Assembly: GCA_020445565.1 (NCBI GenBank)
Contig: JAGRGI010000028.1
Span: forward strand, 1 to 41,393
Direction of reading: 5' to 3'
Length of the DNA stretch: 41,393 nt
From: Chromatiales bacterium
GTDB lineage: Bacteria > Pseudomonadota > Gammaproteobacteria > JAGRCI01
In this document: positions 33,698 to 41,393 of the stretch, in pieces
Layout of the letters: every line of letters starts with the position of its first letter
Position numbering within the stretch: position 1 is the stretch's first letter
Notes under the pieces: generated by a model
Database searches by the model: none
Told to the model about the DNA's origin: nothing
What the model saw: only the letters and a program-made list of their open reading frames with translations
Made by a program: the position numbers and the translations under genes

Positions 33698-35023
33698 TTG
33701 CGCACTCCCATCGGGCGCGCCTACTGCGCCATAGCCCTTTTGCTTTGCTGCCCGCTGTCCCTGGTTTGGGCGCAGACCGCGCCTTTGCCCCAGCCCCTGA
33801 GCCTGGAAGCCGCCATGGCCCTGGCGGAAGAAGACCATCCGGACCTGCGCAAGGCCCTGGCGGAGCTGGACGCCAAGCGCGCGGACCGGGAAGTCAGCAA
33901 CGCTGCCGACGATGTTCAGCTCGATCTGCTGGCGAAGCTTCAATTCGTTGAACCGGCCAGGGTGGTGCGGGACACGGATAGGGAAAGGTACTCCGATCAC
34001 CACGCCGAAATCGTCCTCAGCAAGCGCCTGTATGACTTCGGTCGCTCCGATGCCCTGGCGCGCGCCGCTGATGCCGCGGTCAGCGGAAGCGAGCAGGCAG
34101 TCTTTTCCGCCCGTCAGGCTCGACGCCTGGAGGTGATGCGGCGGTTTTTCGATGTCATCCTCGCCGATTTGACCTTTGCCCGTGATAACGAAGCAATGGC
34201 TACCGATTATGTCACCTGGGATCGCGCCCAAAACCGCAATGCCCTGGGGCAGTTTTCAGATGTCGATCTGCTGGAGCTGGAGTCCATCTACCAGCGTACG
34301 CGCCATAAAAGAGCCGTCAGCCAGTCAGAGCAAAGAGCCAGCCGCGCGCGTCTCGCCAACAGTTTGAACCGTCCCGGCGAACTGCCCGGCGATCTCACCG
34401 CACCAGAGCTGCCCAAACAGTTTTCCGAGGTGGGCGAACTACAACCCCTGGTGGATTCTGCTTTGCAGAATCATCCAGACCTGAATGCCTTGAAAACACG
34501 AATGGAAGCAGCCGCTGCCCGCCTCGGCGCCGCCCGCTCGCAGCGCTGGGGAGATTTGACCGCCAGTTTGAGGGCCGCCACCTACTCCGAGGCCATCGGC
34601 GCGCGCGACTATCCTTTGGCTTTGGATCTGACCTATCGTCTGCCCTTGTCCAGCGGTGGGCGGGTCGACGGTGAAGTTGCCCGCGCCCAGGCGGACTTGG
34701 ATGCGGCCAGGGCCGATGCCGATGCCCTGGCCCTGGCCATTCAGCAGGCGGTACTGGAGGTCTGGCTGGAACTGGATAATCTGCGCCTGCGCGGCGAGGA
34801 GCTGAAGGTTCTTACCGATTTTCGGGAGCTCAACATGGACAGGGCCCGCGTACTTTATGAACAACAGAAAAAAGCCGATCTGGGGGATTCCATGGTGCTG
34901 ATTTCCGATCTGACCCTGGAACAGACCCGTTGGCGTTTCGACAGCGTGATGGCCAGGGCGCGCCTGGATGCCCTGCGCGGCAAACCGATCGGCATGCCGG
35001 CCGAGGGCGAGAACAAACCATGA
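33698..35023 (+). CDS. TolC-family outer-membrane efflux protein
   Basis: A 441-residue protein with a signal peptide (CAIALLLCCPLSLVWAQ) and two outer-membrane efflux protein repeats of about 190 residues, each made of long helices (LRKALAELDAKRADREVSN; LNALKTRMEAAAARLGAAR) and short strand segments. TolC-type trimers form the outer exit duct of tripartite pumps. The start is probably the TTG at 33698, six bases after GGGG and 14 bases after the previous stop; the open frame reaches 33617 inside the previous gene. The adaptor gene follows with an ATGA overlap. No inner-membrane pump is present. Confidence 0.88.
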   Translation: MRTPIGRAYCAIALLLCCPLSLVWAQTAPLPQPLSLEAAMALAEEDHPDLRKALAELDAKRADREVSNAADDVQLDLLAKLQFVEPARVVRDTDRERYSDHHAEIVLSKRLYDFGRSDALARAADAAVSGSEQAVFSARQARRLEVMRRFFDVILADLTFARDNEAMATDYVTWDRAQNRNALGQFSDVDLLELESIYQRTRHKRAVSQSEQRASRARLANSLNRPGELPGDLTAPELPKQFSEVGELQPLVDSALQNHPDLNALKTRMEAAAARLGAARSQRWGDLTASLRAATYSEAIGARDYPLALDLTYRLPLSSGGRVDGEVARAQADLDAARADADALALAIQQAVLEVWLELDNLRLRGEELKVLTDFRELNMDRARVLYEQQKKADLGDSMVLISDLTLEQTRWRFDSVMARARLDALRGKPIGMPAEGENKP

Positions 35024-35781
35024 ATCAAAAGCCGCTTCTCCGCTGGAGTCATATGCTTCGGTCGATGCTTATCGCGATGTTGCTGGTCTCGCCCAACCTC
35101 CAGGCGGCAGAGCTGCCGGCGGTCCTGGCCTGGGACGGCCTGGTCACCCTGAGTACGCCGGTATCCGGTGTGGTTGAACGTGTTGAGGCGGTGCCTGGCC
35201 AAGTCGTGGGCAAGGGCACCTTGCTCGTCGGCCTGGATACCCGGCGCGTGCAGGCGAAACTGGCGGTCGCCGAGGCTCGTGTGGTGGAAGAGGGCGAACG
35301 CCTGGCCGAGGCAGAAAAGGAATTGGCACGCAGTCAGGAGCTGTTCGAGAATACCCTGGTCGCCGTCCACGAGGTCGATCTGGCCCGCATCGCCAGGGCA
35401 GCGGCCGAAACCCGCCTGCGTGAAGCCCAGGCCGCCCGTACCGAGACGCAGCTGGAGCTGGAATACAGCCGTGTGGTCGCTCCCTTTTCCGGCCGCGTGG
35501 TGGCCCGCCATGTGGAGCCGGGCCAGACCGTGGTAAGCCGGCTGGAACCGCAGGCCGTGGTCGCTTTGGCGAAGTCCCGTTCCATGCGTGCTCTGGTCAA
35601 CGGACAGGCCGAGGTTCGCATCGGGAGTGCCGCAACGGTGCGTGTGGGGCAACACAGTTACGACGCCACGGTGCAGGGGTTCTCCGGGGATGTGGATCGC
35701 CCCGGATTCTGGGTGCGTTTCGGGGTGCCGGCCGCTTCCGGCCTGAGTGCCGGCCAGACCGCAACCGTCAGCGTGCCCTGA
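35020..35781 (+). CDS. Periplasmic adaptor (HlyD/MFP family)
   Basis: A 253-residue membrane-fusion protein with a signal sequence ending near LQAAELPA. Order: N-terminal lipoyl half (TPVSGVVERVEAVPGQVVGKG), a short helical hairpin (about 90-145), second lipoyl half (SRVVAPFSGRVVARHVEPGQ) and a beta-barrel. It is shorter than most RND adaptors, lacking most of the membrane-proximal domain. It should link an inner-membrane transporter to the TolC-like protein encoded just upstream, whose stop overlaps its start. The pump itself is not encoded here. Confidence 0.87.
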   Translation: MNQKPLLRWSHMLRSMLIAMLLVSPNLQAAELPAVLAWDGLVTLSTPVSGVVERVEAVPGQVVGKGTLLVGLDTRRVQAKLAVAEARVVEEGERLAEAEKELARSQELFENTLVAVHEVDLARIARAAAETRLREAQAARTETQLELEYSRVVAPFSGRVVARHVEPGQTVVSRLEPQAVVALAKSRSMRALVNGQAEVRIGSAATVRVGQHSYDATVQGFSGDVDRPGFWVRFGVPAASGLSAGQTATVSVP

Positions 35782-35783
35782 AC

Positions 35784-36056
35784 ATGACAGAATGTTGGTT
35801 GTGCCGTGTGGTCGGCCATGTGCAAGGGGTGTGGTTTCGGGCTTCCACCCGCGATCAGGCGCAGCGGCTCGGCCTGAGGGGCAGGGCGGTCAACCTTGCG
35901 GACGGCAGCGTGGAGGTGGTGGCCTGCGGTGATCCTGCCGCGTTGCGGCAGCTCAAGGACTGGCTACGACAGGGGCCGCCGATGGCGCGGGTCGAGAGCC
36001 TGGATTGCCGGCCGATCAGCGAGGATCAGGGCTTTGACGGTTTTCATACCGCTTGA
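35784..36056 (+). CDS. acyP: Acylphosphatase
   Basis: A 90-residue enzyme hydrolysing carboxyl phosphates. GHVQGVWFRASTRDQAQRLG contains the catalytic Arg 19, and GRAVNLADGSVEVVA contains Asn 37, the two residues required for activity. The length is standard. It begins two bases after the adaptor stop, so it is probably on the same transcript, although a functional link with the efflux genes is not expected. Confidence 0.94.
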   Translation: MTECWLCRVVGHVQGVWFRASTRDQAQRLGLRGRAVNLADGSVEVVACGDPAALRQLKDWLRQGPPMARVESLDCRPISEDQGFDGFHTA

Positions 36057-36107
36057 GTCGTTATAACGCGCGTAAACCGGGCTGTCGCACTACAATCATC
36101 TCAGCTT

Positions 36108-36131
36108 GTCGGATCGTATATCTGATCCGAC
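36108..36131. promoter_or_regulatory. Perfect inverted repeat upstream of the membrane protein/DctP genes
   Basis: GTCGGATC (36108-36115) and GATCCGAC (36124-36131) form a perfect 8-base inverted repeat with an 8-base AT-rich centre. A TACAAT at 36091-36096 could be a -10 element, placing the repeat just past the transcription start, which suits an operator. No T-run follows, so a terminator is less likely. Confidence 0.45.
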
Positions 36132-36197
36132 CCGGTCGGCTGCCTGCATCCTTATTCATCGTCAATGTGCGGCCGGCGAACCCACGGGGGAGAACAA

Positions 36198-36512
36198 GTG
36201 GACGACCCGGTAACCTGGATCATCGTGATCGGCTTCTATGCGCCACTGCACTATCTGGTTCCCCAGTTAGTCGCCTTTTTGACCGGCAACGACTCGCCTG
36301 AGGAGCGCAAGCGGTTGCGCCGCGCCTTGCTCATCGAGTGCACTGTGGTGATGGTGCTGGCCTTTGGTCTGGCAATCTGGCTGGTGCACAGTTCTCCCCA
36401 ACTGGCCATGTTGATTTTGCTGGCATCGCTGTTTTCGTCTTACCTGTTCATCGCCATCTGGCGCCGGCTGAGGCGCCGCGCACTATCTCCGGTCGACACC
36501 TCGGACTCATGA
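36198..36512 (+). CDS. Small two-helix membrane protein
   Basis: A 104-residue protein from a GTG start, six bases after GGGGGAG. It has hydrophobic segments at about 5-25 (VTWIIVIGFYAPLHYLVPQL) and two closely spaced ones at about 45-85, with a basic loop ERKRLRRAL and a basic C-terminal end RRLRRR. I do not recognise a family. It is too short and too differently arranged to be a normal TRAP small subunit (DctQ). Its stop overlaps the start of the DctP-type gene, so both are likely made together. Confidence 0.75.
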   Translation: MDDPVTWIIVIGFYAPLHYLVPQLVAFLTGNDSPEERKRLRRALLIECTVVMVLAFGLAIWLVHSSPQLAMLILLASLFSSYLFIAIWRRLRRRALSPVDTSDS

Positions 36513-37594
36513 AAAACATCTTCGTTCTGGCCTTTTTCGTGGTTTGCGGGCTTTCGCTGCCGGCTCAGGCAAAGCCTGTATTGCTCAAGATGCCGGTGTA
36601 CGTGGGCACCAATCTGGTCGGTTTGGGCAGCACACCCAAGTGGTTGGCCGAGCAGGTCAACGTGGCGGGCAAGGGTTTGCTCAAGATCAAACTCTACGAG
36701 CCGGGCCGGCTGATACCGCCCAAGGAGATACTGGCGGCCGTGGATGCCGGTCAGGTCACTGCCGGTTTCACCACACCGGGCTTCAATGCGGGTGTCCTTG
36801 GCACCAAGGCGTCGATTTTTTCCGCTGTCCCCTTCGGCCCTGACGCACCGGAGTTTCTCGCCTGGGTCCATTATGGCGGTGGTCGTGAACTGTGGCAGAA
36901 GATGTATGACGACAAGGGCATTCGGGTGCACTCGATCCCCTGCGGCATCCTGGCCCCCGAGACCTCCGGATGGTTTCCCAGGCCCATCGATCGGCCTGAA
37001 GACCTGAAGGGGTTGACCATGCGCTTCTTCGGTCTGGGTGCACTGGTGATGGAAAAGTTAGGGGTATCGACCTCCTTGTTGCCGGGCAAGGAGATCTTTC
37101 CAGCCCTGGAAAAGCATGCCATCGATGCCACCGAATTCTCCATGCCTGCCATCGATGAGGGGCTGGGTCTCTACAAGATATTGAAATACAACTATTACCC
37201 CGGTTGGCACCAACCCGCAACGCTGTTGGAGCTGTTGGTCAACAAAGCCACCTGGAATGGTATGAACACGCAGCAGCAGGCACTGCTCGAGATGGCTTGC
37301 AAGGCGGCCACGCTGGACGGTTTCGCCCTGGGAGAGGCCATTCAGTTTCCGGCGATGAAGCGCAATCTCGATCAGCGGGGAGTGGAAAACCGCTACTGGT
37401 CTGAACAGATGTTGGAACTGTTTCGTGCCAAGTGGGACGAGGTGGTTGCCGAGGAATCCGCGAAGGACCCTCAATTCAAGAAAATCTGGTCCAAACTCGT
37501 CGCTTTTCGCGGAAACTACGCCACATGGAGCGAGTGGGCCTTCCTGCCCCGCCCCGGAACCCGCCGAATTCCCAAGGAGCCCTTCCGGCAATAG
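36509..37594 (+). CDS. TRAP transporter substrate-binding protein (DctP-like)
   Basis: A 361-residue periplasmic binding protein with signal peptide (cleavage near AQAKPVL). DctP-family features include the LIPPKEILAAVDAGQVTAGF segment, the DLKGLTMRFFGLGALVMEKLG region with the ligand-contact Arg, and KHAIDATEFSMPAIDEGLGL. TRAP systems import carboxylates and similar solutes. No DctQ or DctM genes are present; instead a small membrane protein precedes it and a TonB-dependent receptor follows 270 bases later. It may serve an importer encoded elsewhere or present ligand to a sensor. Confidence 0.9.
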   Translation: MKNIFVLAFFVVCGLSLPAQAKPVLLKMPVYVGTNLVGLGSTPKWLAEQVNVAGKGLLKIKLYEPGRLIPPKEILAAVDAGQVTAGFTTPGFNAGVLGTKASIFSAVPFGPDAPEFLAWVHYGGGRELWQKMYDDKGIRVHSIPCGILAPETSGWFPRPIDRPEDLKGLTMRFFGLGALVMEKLGVSTSLLPGKEIFPALEKHAIDATEFSMPAIDEGLGLYKILKYNYYPGWHQPATLLELLVNKATWNGMNTQQQALLEMACKAATLDGFALGEAIQFPAMKRNLDQRGVENRYWSEQMLELFRAKWDEVVAEESAKDPQFKKIWSKLVAFRGNYATWSEWAFLPRPGTRRIPKEPFRQ

Positions 37595-37865
37595 ACGACC
37601 TATCGCGGATCAAGGTGGATGGGCAGATTTTTCCGTCCATTCCCGTTTTGCCTCGAAAGAGTGCAAGGGTTGCCTCACCCACGCCTGTATCCACTACGGC
37701 CCCCATTCCCGAACAGCCGCTTAGTCGCGGGGATACGTATATTGGCTGCGGTTGGTATAAAGCTTTGGATCGGCCAGTCGCTAACCGGGAAACCGACCCG
37801 GCTCTAAGACTTGCTTGTCTATCTGGGCGCTTGGGGAGACCGTTAGACCTGCGAGCGGCAAAACA

Positions 37866-39887
37866 ATGAAGCAATCGAATCAAAACCGGCGGAGGCATTC
37901 GCCTCGCTATGCACCGGCCCTGCTCGGTGCTGTGCTGTGCGTATGCACTGCCGCCCAGGCCGATTCCTTGCAGCGGCTCAAGGCCATGAGCCTGGACCAA
38001 TTGGCCAATCTTGACGTGTCCATCGTGGGCAAGCGCCCGAGCAACCTCTCCACCACGGCGGCTGCCGTTTATGTCATCACCGAGGATGATATCCGTCGTT
38101 CCACTGCCACCCGGCTGCCAGAGCTGCTGAGGCACGTTCCGGGAATCAACTTCGCCCGTATCGATAGCGGCGAGTGGGCCATTTCATCCCGTGGTTTCAA
38201 CAGCCGCTATGCCAACAAGCTGCTGGTAATGATTGACGGACGCAGTATCTACAGTCCGCTGTTTTCCGGTGTCTTCTGGGAGGCGCAGGATCTGCCCTTG
38301 GACAATATCGAGCGTATCGAGGTGATTCGTGGTCCCGGTGGCGCTACCTGGGGCGCCAATGCCGTCAATGGCGTTATCAATATCATCACCAAGAAGGCCG
38401 AGCGCACCCAGGGGGCATCGGCGATGCTGGCCTTGGGCGACGAGCAGCGTACTGGCTGGGTGCGTTACGGCGCTGCCGTGGGTGACAATACCCAGTACCG
38501 CATCGATGCCAAGCTCGCTGATCGCTTTCCGTACACTCGTGCCGACGGTACTGATGACAACGACCATTGGAGCAGTCGCCGTGCCGGTTTCAGGGTCGAC
38601 CATCAGGCCGGTTACGACGATACCCTGACCTTCCAGGGCGGGGCCTACCACGAGGACGCCGACGATCCCACCTACCACGGATGGCATCTGCTGGGGGAAT
38701 GGACCCACGTCCACGATGACGGCGCTCAAACTGTCTTGCATACGTCCTTTGAGCGCGGGGTGATTGAAGCTATTTCCGGCGGCCTGCTGGTGGGAGACGG
38801 TGGAGGCATCGGGCAGGAGGACCTGCATACCGCCAACATGGAATTGCGTCACCAGCCGCTGCCCATCGGTGCCCATGATCTTTCCTTCGGCCTGGGTATG
38901 AGGCGCAGCGAAAGCGAGATCGACCCCTTGGCCATCCTGCTCAAGGTCGAACCGATGGATCGGACCAGCTATCTGTACAGCGCCTTTTTCCAGGACGAAA
39001 TCACGCTGGTGCCGGAGAAATGGAAGCTGGTACTCGGTGCCAGGGCCGAGCACAACGACTACACCGGCTTCGAGTTTCAACCCAGTGTGCGCTTGAGCTG
39101 GCGGCTGGATGCGGATACCAATCTTTGGGCCAGCGTGGGCCGGGCGGTACATACGCCGGCCAGGGCGGAGCGCGATATTCAGTTCGAGTTGCTGGCGGGA
39201 AATCAAGAACTACCTGGGTTTGGTACCTTGCCGCAGGCGTTCCGAATCGGCCCCAACAGTCGGTGGGACAGTGAAGAACTCATCGCTTACGAACTGGGCC
39301 TGCGCCACCTGTTTACCAACTGGGCTAAGCTGGATCTGGCCGTTTTTTACAACGTTTACGAGGAACTCGCCGCTCTGCGCATCGACACCCCCCAATTGAT
39401 CGGCCTGCCGCCCACGGGTGTTTTGATCAACGGCGAACAATTGAACCTGGGCAGGGCCAGAACGTTCGGGCTCGAAGCCTCGCTGGATTTGCGCCTTCGC
39501 GAGGATTGGCGTCTGCAACTGGCCTATTCCTACCTCAACATGAATGTGGATATCTCCGACGAAAGCAACGACGAGGTTTTTCTGGGTGCCGCCGAAGGAG
39601 AATCGCCACGCAATCAATTGAGCCTGCATTCCGCTCATGATCTGTCCGACACGACCGAATTGGATGCCTGGCTCTACTATGTGGACGATTTGCCCTCGCA
39701 AGGGGTCGATGCCTACACTAACCTGGACTTGCGTCTGGCCCACCAGGTCAACAGAAACCTTTCTCTGGAGCTTGTCGGGCGCAATCTGCTCGACCCGCAT
39801 CACTTCGAATGGGGCACCACGTTAATCGGCGGTGATGTGCAACAGGTAGACCGCGAGTTTTTCCTCAAACTGCGGTTGGACTTCTGA
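37866..39887 (+). CDS. TonB-dependent outer-membrane receptor
   Basis: A 673-residue receptor. A signal peptide (to about residue 34, CTAAQA) is followed by the plug domain with AAAVYVITEDDIRRSTATRL, ISSRGFNSRYANKLLVMIDG and VIRGPGGATWGANAVNGVIN, and then a 22-stranded barrel ending in the aromatic FFLKLRLDF. No separate N-terminal signalling domain is seen; the mature start LDQLANLDVSIVGKRP could be the TonB-box region. Receptors of this type are often next to YfiR and a sensor kinase or diguanylate cyclase, as here. Ligand unknown. The ribosome binding site is weak. Confidence 0.93.
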   Translation: MKQSNQNRRRHSPRYAPALLGAVLCVCTAAQADSLQRLKAMSLDQLANLDVSIVGKRPSNLSTTAAAVYVITEDDIRRSTATRLPELLRHVPGINFARIDSGEWAISSRGFNSRYANKLLVMIDGRSIYSPLFSGVFWEAQDLPLDNIERIEVIRGPGGATWGANAVNGVINIITKKAERTQGASAMLALGDEQRTGWVRYGAAVGDNTQYRIDAKLADRFPYTRADGTDDNDHWSSRRAGFRVDHQAGYDDTLTFQGGAYHEDADDPTYHGWHLLGEWTHVHDDGAQTVLHTSFERGVIEAISGGLLVGDGGGIGQEDLHTANMELRHQPLPIGAHDLSFGLGMRRSESEIDPLAILLKVEPMDRTSYLYSAFFQDEITLVPEKWKLVLGARAEHNDYTGFEFQPSVRLSWRLDADTNLWASVGRAVHTPARAERDIQFELLAGNQELPGFGTLPQAFRIGPNSRWDSEELIAYELGLRHLFTNWAKLDLAVFYNVYEELAALRIDTPQLIGLPPTGVLINGEQLNLGRARTFGLEASLDLRLREDWRLQLAYSYLNMNVDISDESNDEVFLGAAEGESPRNQLSLHSAHDLSDTTELDAWLYYVDDLPSQGVDAYTNLDLRLAHQVNRNLSLELVGRNLLDPHHFEWGTTLIGGDVQQVDREFFLKLRLDF

Positions 39888-39915
39888 CGGCGATAGCGGA
39901 ATGTAGATTGGACCC

Positions 39916-40464
39916 ATGCGCTATCATCGCCTGATCCTCTTGTCTTCTGTTCTGCTCGGCGGGTTGCTGCCGTGGCCCTGCGTTTGCCAGGCGAACGAGG
40001 TCTCAGAGGCCGAGATCAAAGCGGTTTTCGTCTACAACTTCGCCAGCTTCGTACGTTGGCCGAGCGATATTGCCGATAGCGGAAATTTCTCTGTTTGTGC
40101 GCTGGGTGAGGACGAAGTCACGCGCCTGCTCCCCAAGGTGGTGGATGGTGAGGCGGTGGGCGATGAGGTCCTGCGCTTTCACCCCAAAACCGCGTCGGAT
40201 GACCTGCGCACCTGCCGCATCCTCTATATCGCGTCTGTCGATCAGCCCCTTGTCGAGAACATTTTGGTCGCCCTGCAAGGCACTTCCGTTCTTACCGTCA
40301 GTTCCCAGGAAGGCTTCGCCCAGCGCGGGGGAGCCATCGAACTGGGCCGCAAGGGTCGAAACGTCCACCCGGTAATCAACAAAACGACCATTCGCGACGC
40401 CCGCCTGCGAGTCAGCGCTCCCTTGATGCGCCTGGCAACGGTTATTGAGGTGGAGGCACGATGA
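39916..40464 (+). CDS. YfiR-family periplasmic protein (DUF4154)
   Basis: A 182-residue secreted protein with signal peptide (about 1-26). SEAEIKAVFVYNFASFVRWP and EGFAQRGGAIEL followed by RLRVSAPLMRLA are hallmarks of YfiR/DUF4154. In Pseudomonas YfiR represses the membrane diguanylate cyclase YfiN in response to redox and envelope stress. Here the neighbour is a sensor kinase with a YfiN-like periplasmic part, which YfiR probably controls. Several cysteines (VCALGEDE, RTCRILY) could sense redox state. It begins 28 bases after the TonB receptor gene. Confidence 0.92.
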   Translation: MRYHRLILLSSVLLGGLLPWPCVCQANEVSEAEIKAVFVYNFASFVRWPSDIADSGNFSVCALGEDEVTRLLPKVVDGEAVGDEVLRFHPKTASDDLRTCRILYIASVDQPLVENILVALQGTSVLTVSSQEGFAQRGGAIELGRKGRNVHPVINKTTIRDARLRVSAPLMRLATVIEVEAR

Positions 40465-40546
40465 TGACCCTCCATCACTCTGTCGCCATTAAAGAGGGCC
40501 GGATTTCATTGACAAGATACCCAGGTCTCACCCGGAGGAATCCACG

Positions 40547-41393
40547 ATGAGGCTCAGTTCCAACCATTTGCCGATCAAATCGAAGGTTACCCTGATCGCG
40601 GCGATCACGGCGGCCCTGGCGGTGTTTGGCGCCCTGGTGTTCACTGCCTACAACAGCGTGGTGGAAAAGCGCGACTCTCTGGTGACCAGCACCAAGACCC
40701 TGGCCCGTGTCGTTGGCACCAACAGCATGGCGGCGCTGGCCTTTCGCGATCCGGTCAATGGTGCGGAGATACTTGCCGCCCTGAAACAGGAAGAACAGAT
40801 CGTTTCCGCCCAATTGCGCCTGCCGGATGGCAATGTATTTGCGCGCTACAGCGCAAACACTCCCACAGGTCTTTCACTGGCGCGGGGAATCGAGGCGGAC
40901 CAGGAGTTCTTTTGGGCGGACGCCGCTAAAACCGAGGTACTGAAAAGTACCTCCATCGCCAAGTTTCGCCACGGCTATCTGGATGTAAAGAAGGTCGTGG
41001 AACTGGATGGCCGTCTGTTGGGTTACATCGAAGTGCAAGTGGAAACGTCGGCGCTCTACGCCAGTATCAAGCGCCAGTTTCTGATCAGCATTTTGACTTT
41101 CTTCATAGCGCTGGCGGTGGCCTATGTATTTGCCGGCCGTGTGGCGCAGTTGATTTCCCAACCGGTGGAAAACCTTGCCGGAACCATGCGAAAGGTTTCC
41201 GATGAGCGTGATTATTCCCTGCGGATGCCCAAGGGGGGAAGCGACGAGGTCGGGGTGTTGATCAATAACTTCAATGAGATGTTGAATCTGATTCAGACCC
41301 GCGACGCGACCCTCTCCGAGGCCAAGGAGGCCGCCGAAGCGGCGACCCGCGCAAAGTCCCGCTTCCTTGCCACCATGAGCCACGAGATCCGCA
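40547..41393 (+). CDS. Sensor histidine kinase with CHASE8-like and HAMP domains (cut by window end)
   Basis: The first 282 residues of a membrane kinase. Order: transmembrane helix 1 (about 14-36), a periplasmic domain (about 37-165) with TKTLARVVGTNSMAALAFRD, typical of the CHASE8 sensor found in YfiN-like proteins, helix 2 (about 177-198), HAMP (to about 250) and the start of a HisKA domain with MSHEIR (His 279). The frame is open to the window end, so later domains are unknown. GGAGGA sits well before the ATG. With YfiR upstream it probably forms a YfiR-controlled sensor in which kinase replaces cyclase output. Confidence 0.9.
   Translation, partial: MRLSSNHLPIKSKVTLIAAITAALAVFGALVFTAYNSVVEKRDSLVTSTKTLARVVGTNSMAALAFRDPVNGAEILAALKQEEQIVSAQLRLPDGNVFARYSANTPTGLSLARGIEADQEFFWADAAKTEVLKSTSIAKFRHGYLDVKKVVELDGRLLGYIEVQVETSALYASIKRQFLISILTFFIALAVAYVFAGRVAQLISQPVENLAGTMRKVSDERDYSLRMPKGGSDEVGVLINNFNEMLNLIQTRDATLSEAKEAAEAATRAKSRFLATMSHEIR

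Noticed and set aside
37595-37865. Leader of the TonB receptor gene as a cobalamin or c-di-GMP riboswitch
   Set aside because: I looked for the B12 box and the conserved c-di-GMP riboswitch core and found neither.
38184-39206. A 340-codon open frame on the minus strand
   Set aside because: Antisense to the TonB receptor; no recognisable protein.

Overview
The window reads as chromosomal DNA of a Gammaproteobacterium. It is GC-rich and dense, with many ATGA-type start/stop overlaps. It carries housekeeping or lineage-typical genes (uvrB, dusA, sixA next to a Ppx/GppA phosphatase, a DUF3135 gene, a yadGH-like ABC pair) together with a full sucrose-making gene set. That set is known mainly from autotrophic or methylotrophic proteobacteria, so a chemolithotroph or methylotroph is a reasonable but unproven guess. 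I see no tRNA, rRNA, CRISPR array, prophage or intact insertion sequence.

Layout. 1-2.4 kb: 3' end of uvrB, a secreted rhodanese, a gap of about 590 bases holding a candidate small membrane protein, and a PilZ protein (minus). 2.4-5.2 kb: a minus-strand operon of flavin reductase, M20 peptidase and a P-loop NTPase of unknown role. 5.4-7.0 kb: a CBS-domain protein and an isolated modC ending in a strong hairpin terminator. 7.0-8.2 kb: a DUF2892 membrane protein and an EamA exporter (minus). 8.4-12.1 kb: an arsenic operon, arsR, GAPDH, arsJ and a HEAT-repeat gene. 12.4-18.8 kb: a minus-strand sucrose operon, sucrose-phosphate synthase, sucrose-phosphate phosphatase, fructokinase and sucrose synthase. 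19.1-22.8 kb: an AhpD-like gene behind a promoter with an embedded palindrome, a CsgG-like lipoprotein, dusA and a hypothetical gene. 22.8-24.9 kb: an ABC exporter pair and a DUF3135 gene. 25.2-31.4 kb: a signalling cluster, sensor kinase with a degenerate receiver, a REC-PAS regulator, an ArsR-type repressor, a membrane coiled-coil protein, sixA and ppx. 31.4-32.65 kb: a gene-poor gap with one likely small basic protein. 32.65-36.1 kb: two thioredoxin-fold proteins, TolC, an HlyD-like adaptor and acylphosphatase. 36.2-41.4 kb: a small membrane protein, an orphan TRAP binding protein, a TonB-dependent receptor, YfiR and a sensor kinase cut by the window end.

How the genes work together. The arsenic operon fits the GAPDH/ArsJ route, in which arsenate is turned into 1-arseno-3-phosphoglycerate and exported; its fourth gene is a HEAT-repeat protein of unknown role. 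The sucrose operon can make sucrose and also cleave it back to NDP-glucose and fructose 6-phosphate. The last cluster looks like an outer-membrane/periplasm sensing chain. The most striking sequence-level oddity is that the sucrose-phosphate synthase gene has no ATG, GTG or TTG where it should start: a good Shine-Dalgarno sequence points at an ATC codon.
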